Positions 9,401 to 13,267 of a DNA stretch of 13,267 nucleotides are shown one piece after another. Each line of letters starts with the position of its first letter. Positions within the stretch are counted from its first letter, which is position 1. The notes under the pieces are model-generated. The model made no database searches. It was not told where the DNA came from and worked only from the letters and a program-made list of their open reading frames with translations. This stretch comes from Lunasporangiospora selenospora (Eukaryota; Mortierellomycota; Mortierellomycetes; Mortierellales; Mortierellaceae), in assembly GCA_015680635.1 (NCBI GenBank), contig JAABOA010000068.1, forward strand, positions 1 through 13,267, written 5' to 3'. The translations under genes were made by a program, and so were the position numbers.

Positions 9401-11078
9401 TCCACGAACCCCAACCTTGGGCTGTGGTATTACCGATGCGCTAAGACCCAAGTACACTGAGAATCAATTCATGACCTCGCGTGTTAACTGGGTGGTTCAG
9501 TCATCCGGAGTGGATTATCTCCACATGTTGTTGGTTTCGATGAACTATCTGATCCATAAATACGATATCAAGGCCCGCTTCATGTTGTGTGTGCATGACG
9601 AAGTCCGATACATGGTCAAGGAAGAAGATTCAGCTAGAGCGGCGTTGGCCATGCAGGTCAGCAACCTTTGGACCCGTGCCATGTTTTCATACAAGCTTGG
9701 TATTTATGATCTTCCTCAGGTGAGTGCCAAAACTTTTTCTTTTTCCCTTTTTTTTTTCCCTCCGATTGAACCTTTCTCTAACCAATCTATCTTTTTTATT
9801 TTAATCTAGTCTGTTGCATTCTTTTCAGCTGTGGATATCGATCATGTGTTCAGAAAAGAGGTTAATATGGATTGCATAACACCAACACAAAAGACTCCAA
9901 TTCCTCATGGAACAAGCCTGGATATTGAGCAAACGCTCGAGTTGACAGAGGGAGGCCAGCTAGGCGAGATTGCAACAGACTTTGTTGAAGCTGAAGACGG
10001 CCCTGCGCCTCTTGAGCTCCGGTCTGTGCATGAGCGCCAAAGGGTGATGATTACCTCTGAACAGACTTCCAACACATCTCCAGACATGGATACCGAAAGT
10101 GGAGTCATCCTTCATAAGCCCATGGAAGCACCTCAGGAGGACTGCCTGTTCTTGGAGGCTCAGACCATGTCCTCAATTAGTGAAATCAAGAAGGCTGTCG
10201 CTCGCAAGAAGGCCGAAGCTCTTGCCTTATGGAAGGCCAAGGTGGAAGCCGAGAAGCAGGCAGCTGCCAAAATGATTAAATCTGGATCGGGTGATGACAA
10301 CGACGACAATAGTCCAAGTGACTCGCAAAAGGGCTTGGTCAAGTCAGCATCCGCTCCCAAACAGGCTAGTCTACGACATGTTCGTGATGCCTCGCCCTTG
10401 TTCAAGTATGGTAAAAAGGTTCAAAAGCCTGGAGGATTCTGGGGTCGAAGAGCCGAAGGAGTTGATCCCGCCAACCACGGTAGCGACCAGGGAAAGGAGC
10501 CTGTTACCGAGGTCAAGACTGGCTCTTTGGAGGAAGACGTGGAGAGCTACGAGTTGTCGGACATGGCGCTGACAGAGGTCGTTGAGATTCCAGTGGCCAA
10601 GGCCAAGAGCACAAAGCCCAAGAAATCCTCTGGATTGAGAGATTACGAGAAGGAACTTTTACCAGACTTTGTCGAGAAACCAGCTACCGCATCCAAGCGA
10701 AAGAGTCGATTGACCAATGAAGTGTTGGCGCCTTCGATGGCGATCTGGCTTGCACAGCACGATGACGGGTTCCATAACCGGTCAACTGTAGATACAATCA
10801 CTACACCCAACAAGCAACCGCCAAGCCCTCCCAAGATGCATTCCTTTGTGCCTGTGGACAAGTATTATCCTAATTCGACCTCCAGCGCCTCGGCCTCGTC
10901 AAGGTTCATGTCAAGCAGTCGGCGATATGTTCCTCCATTGAAACAAAAACAGGCCAGAGTGAAGAGTCAGATGCAAAGGAGAAATAGTGTCGTCAGTGAG
11001 AAGGGGGGCATGTCGACTACTGAGTTGGTCTCGGACAGAAATGACCTTGACCAGCTGGCGAAAGTGACATCGGAATGA
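6463..11078 (+). CDS. MIP1: Mitochondrial DNA polymerase gamma (Mip1), family A
   Basis: Mip1 copies and proofreads mitochondrial DNA in the matrix. The exons 6463-6808, 6934-9719 and 9810-11078 join in phase to 1466 aa; the introns (125 and 90 nt) have GTAAGT...TAG and GTGAGT...TAG ends. An in-frame TGA directly precedes the ATG, fixing the upstream limit. Residues 1-50 are Arg-rich with almost no acidic residues, a matrix-targeting sequence. Exonuclease motifs: Exo I D253-V-E255, Exo II GHNVGYD with D322, Exo III YCGKD with D437. Polymerase motifs: Pol A ADVDSEE (D800, E804), Pol B R852...K856...Y860-G-R-I-Y-G, Pol C H1003-D1004-E1005. All expected catalytic residues are present. The core ends near [14 protein letters not shown]...HGTSLDI (about 1052-1084), after which a tail of about 370 residues follows, longer than the roughly 280-residue extension of yeast Mip1. 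The tail has a charged Ala/Lys-rich helix (about 1165-1195) and Ser/Pro/Lys-rich segments. Confidence 0.98.
9720..9809 (+). other. MIP1 intron 2, at the core/extension border
   Basis: This 90-nt phase-0 intron (CAG|GTGAGT ... TCTAG|TCT) is T-rich throughout. Splicing restores [15 protein letters not shown], a conserved Pol gamma block. Reading through it would end the protein in-frame near 9809, about 60 residues short of the core's end. Confidence 0.9.
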
Positions 11079-11300
11079 TTGAAGAGGCCGGTATTATTCG
11101 AATGATCATTCAGGGCCAGGTTGGGAGTAGTGCTTTCGCCCCCTTTTTATTATTTTATGTTTTTTCTTTTTTTCTTTTTTGTTTTCTGTTAGTCATTGTT
11201 TTGCTCTTTAAGTCTTTTTTTTTATTTTTTTTATTTTTATCTTTGCATAGTCTAGCATTTGTAATATAATTCACATGGGGGAGCAGAACGACGTTTTCCT
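11079..11300. other. Convergent 3' flank of MIP1 and the dioxygenase gene
   Basis: Only 222 bp separate the two stop codons. The MIP1 side has a perfect 12-bp palindrome (11100-11111). A T-rich block fills 11143-11238. A possible MIP1 poly(A) hexamer AATATA lies at 11263-11268, beyond the dioxygenase gene's own signals, so the two transcripts may overlap at their 3' ends. Confidence 0.6.
11221..11235 (-). terminator. Two AATAAA polyadenylation signals for the dioxygenase gene
   Basis: On the minus strand AATAAA occurs at 11235-11230 and again at 11226-11221, about 66 and 75 nt past the stop codon, in an A-rich setting. Spacing and sequence fit a eukaryotic cleavage/polyadenylation site. Confidence 0.6.
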
Positions 11301-13006
11301 TTAAAAGAGACCGTCTGCCTTGGCTTGAACAGTGGTGCGGTACTTGTCCTTGAACATATCCAAATCAACATAACAACCCTTCAAATGTCTGTTTCCCTTG
11401 GAGGGATCAAAGGCCGTCCTGGCATGAAGTACTCGACGGTTTGCAAAGATCATGCATTCGCCAGGTCGCATCGTGTGTCGGTATTGAAGATCAGGTCGCT
11501 CAATATATGCAGCAAATCGTCTCAATGCTCGATAAAAGTTGTGCATCTCGTCTGCAGGCAATTCAACAGGACCCTGGAAGGGAGGCGCATAATTGACTGT
11601 CAATGTATCGTTGAGAGGGTCGACGGCAATGGTTGGGCGGTTGTAGTGCAAGTGATGATCTGCGTTGCGGTAATGGAAGGTGGTAGGGGTCTTCTTGAGA
11701 ATCTCATAATCCTCGGGGTACTCTTGTTTCAGAAGCTCAACCGCCTTGAACGAGTCCATGAAAATGCTCGTGCCTCCAGGGACACTATTCTCGAGACTGT
11801 GGAGCAGTTGAAGACCTGGGGGTGATTCCATGTAACTGATGGTTTGGTCGGTTTGAGATGGAAAGAAGAGAGGGAGGGAATGGGCGAGTGATATTCGACA
11901 GGAACAAGGTTTAAGTTAGAGACCGGCTGAACAAGTGCAAACGTGGGCCGCATTATAGACCGAAAAACTTGGATCCCATCTCTTTCTTTGCCATAAAAAA
12001 AAGGGTAAGGGGGAACCCAAGAAAAAAAAAAAAAAAAAGGGAACTTACAGCAGATCCATGTGAAGACCAAGATTCAGGTTTGTGTAGGCAATGTTCTTGG
12101 CATTGGGCACACTCTTGACATCCCAAGTCAGTCCATAAAATGTGTGTCTCAGGTGCCCGATCCGTTCCGCTGCCACAGCCACTTGTTGGTCCTTAGTTGG
12201 GACCCCACGCAAGAAAACCAATCCATAATCCTGCAAGTGCCTCAGACCCTTCAACAATCCCTCGGGCGTATTCATGTACTCTTCATAATCAAGCCAAAGC
12301 ACCTTCTCCTTCATCAATGCTTCGTCCCAGAGGATGGGCTGGTGATTCATTCGGGTCTCAACTCGGTGCTCCGTAGGCGAGCCACCATAAGATCCCAAGA
12401 TCAAGTTCCAAGGGTACAACGACTTGTGGCCAGGCTGAGCCTTGATGGGATCTTCCCAGTCTCCAACATCCTCCAATCCCTTGGACCAGGTCAAGACAAG
12501 TCCCTCTGGGGTGGCCTCCGCTGCGGAAACTGTAATATCCAATGGCACCTGGGAAGATGCATGCAGCTTTTGGCGGGTCGAGGGATGAATACAGTCTGGG
12601 CAGGGGCAGTTATCTCTTAGCCAGATCGAATCCAGAACGGTAGAAGGTTGATGTGCGCGATAGTAGGGCGAGTCTGTGGATGGCGAGATGGTAATCTTGG
12701 CGTCTGTCGTTGAGACTTGAACATTGGGCGGTGCTGTTGCCTGTTGGGACGAAACCAACGATGTATGGAAGGCCCTTGCTCCGTGGAACGCAATGCGTGA
12801 TCCGGATGACTATGAAAGGGAATAAAGAGATTTACTGGTGAGTGGGTGAGCAGTGGGTAAGTGTCAAAGTGATATCCATTTCCTTGCCATACCTGTGCCG
12901 TAGCGCTGTTCCTGAAAGTAGCAATGGCAGGCTGGCGGGCGGGGGTTGCCCTGCAGAGAGCCCTTGCAGCGGCAGACGAGAGGAACTGTGCGGAATGTCG
13001 GAGCAT
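11301..13006 (-). CDS. Mitochondrial gamma-butyrobetaine dioxygenase-like Fe(II)/2-oxoglutarate oxygenase
   Basis: This family hydroxylates trimethylammonium substrates; gamma-butyrobetaine dioxygenase makes carnitine. Exons 13006-12893, 12809-12049 and 11835-11301 join in phase to 469 aa. The N-terminus (MLRHSAQFLSSAAARALCR and on to RAFHTS at 50-55) is a clear matrix-targeting sequence with a likely processing site. The N-terminal zinc domain has C106-P-C108-P-D-C111, and H166 (GHKSLYPW) as probable fourth ligand. The catalytic barrel has H288-M-D290 and H429, with R441 for 2-oxoglutarate. Compared with human BBOX1 recalled from memory, cage residues Y263, W267, N277, Y280 and Y447 are kept at matching spacing, but the position of Tyr205 is L291. 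TFYGLTW is closer to BBOX than to trimethyllysine dioxygenase. Yeast mitochondrial Aim17 is in the same broad family. Substrate is therefore likely but not proven. The start is the first ATG in frame, with G at -3. Introns are 83 and 213 nt. Confidence 0.9.
12022..12038. repeat. A17/T17 homopolymer in dioxygenase intron 2
   Basis: Seventeen As on the plus strand give a T17 run on the coding strand, beginning about 10 nt after the GTAAGT donor of intron 2. It is likely length-variable and could act as a U-rich splicing enhancer. Confidence 0.85.
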
Positions 13007-13267
13007 GGCGAGGGGAAACAATCGATGGAAGAAGGAATGGGGAGAGAAGTGGAGAATGGAGAGATGAATGGATGACAACAAATGTGAAGAGAAAAGAGAG
13101 AAGAGAAGAGAGAAGAGAAAGAGAGAGAGAGAAAAAGAGAGCGTTCACGAGGAATAGCAGGAAGAAGGGAATCAAGTCCAAAGAGAAGCCGATCACACGC
13201 GGGGCCTACGGTCTTCTGCCCGCGGTTTTGCAGCGATGCCATCCCACCACTGGCTCTGTAGTCGCAC
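13007..13267 (-). promoter_or_regulatory. Upstream region of the dioxygenase gene
   Basis: The 261 bp before the start codon are strongly C/T-rich on the coding strand from about 13141 down to 13087, consistent with a leader and transcription start region. No TATA box or certain exon of another gene was seen before the window ends. A minus-strand open frame from 13242 is made mostly of this CT run (Leu/Ser/Phe) and is not believed to be a protein. Confidence 0.5.
13087..13141. repeat. GA-rich simple-sequence tract
   Basis: About 55 bp of nearly pure purine on the plus strand (GA, GAA and GAAAA units). It lies about 80 bp upstream of the dioxygenase start and is the largest simple-sequence tract in the window. 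Confidence 0.85.

Noticed and set aside
12060-12620. 186-codon plus-strand open frame opposite the dioxygenase exon 2
   Set aside because: Antisense shadow of a well-supported exon with catalytic motifs; no family features.
13087-13141. Possible CRISPR-like or tandem array
   Set aside because: Simple GA/GAAAA sequence with no spacer/repeat structure; the genome is eukaryotic.
12832-13242. 136-codon minus-strand frame starting MASLQNRG
   Set aside because: Mostly Leu/Ser/Phe from the CT tract and overlaps the real presequence exon in another frame.
1-13267. A functional gene cluster or novel multi-gene system
   Set aside because: The five genes serve unrelated housekeeping processes, each is a recognisable family member, and no mobile, defence or biosynthetic-core gene is present.

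Overview
This window looks like nuclear DNA of an early-diverging filamentous fungus. Five spliced protein genes have short GT-AG introns (about 70-230 nt, one of 449 nt), tight intergenic gaps, C/T-rich leaders and many long poly(A/T) and GA/CT runs. The protein set is fungal in character: a DNA polymerase gamma with a long C-terminal extension, an Rpc31-type Pol III subunit with an RGG amino terminus, and a mitochondrial gamma-butyrobetaine-dioxygenase-like enzyme. The look is Mucoromycota, perhaps Mortierella-like. That placement is an impression from style, not a proof.

Layout, left to right. (1) Position 1-1212, minus strand: 5' part of the RNA polymerase III subunit gene RPC31/RPC7; its acidic 3' end lies outside the window. 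(2) 1809-4609, minus: complete nine-exon COG6, a subunit of the conserved oligomeric Golgi tethering complex (652 aa). (3) 5228-5993, minus: complete three-exon ELF1 (transcription elongation factor, 133 aa), with a mixed-charge Arg/Asp tail. (4) 6463-11078, plus: complete three-exon MIP1, the mitochondrial DNA polymerase (1466 aa). ELF1 and MIP1 diverge from a 469 bp gap that holds two neighbouring palindromes. (5) 11301-13006, minus: complete three-exon mitochondrial Fe(II)/2-oxoglutarate dioxygenase of the gamma-butyrobetaine hydroxylase family (469 aa), convergent with MIP1 across only 222 bp. The last 261 bp are its GA/CT-rich upstream region.

All exon joins were worked out by hand. Every junction keeps the reading frame and uses GT-AG sites, and the joined proteins run through known family motifs. 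The genes belong to different processes (Pol III transcription, Golgi trafficking, Pol II elongation, mtDNA replication, carnitine-type metabolism), so this is ordinary fungal housekeeping order, not a functional cluster. I saw no transposon, tRNA, rRNA, CRISPR array or defence-like system. The points most worth a second look are the paired palindromes in the divergent promoter, the roughly 370-residue C-terminal extension of the polymerase, the RD-rich tail on Elf1, and an inserted segment in the zinc-binding domain plus an altered substrate-cage position in the dioxygenase.
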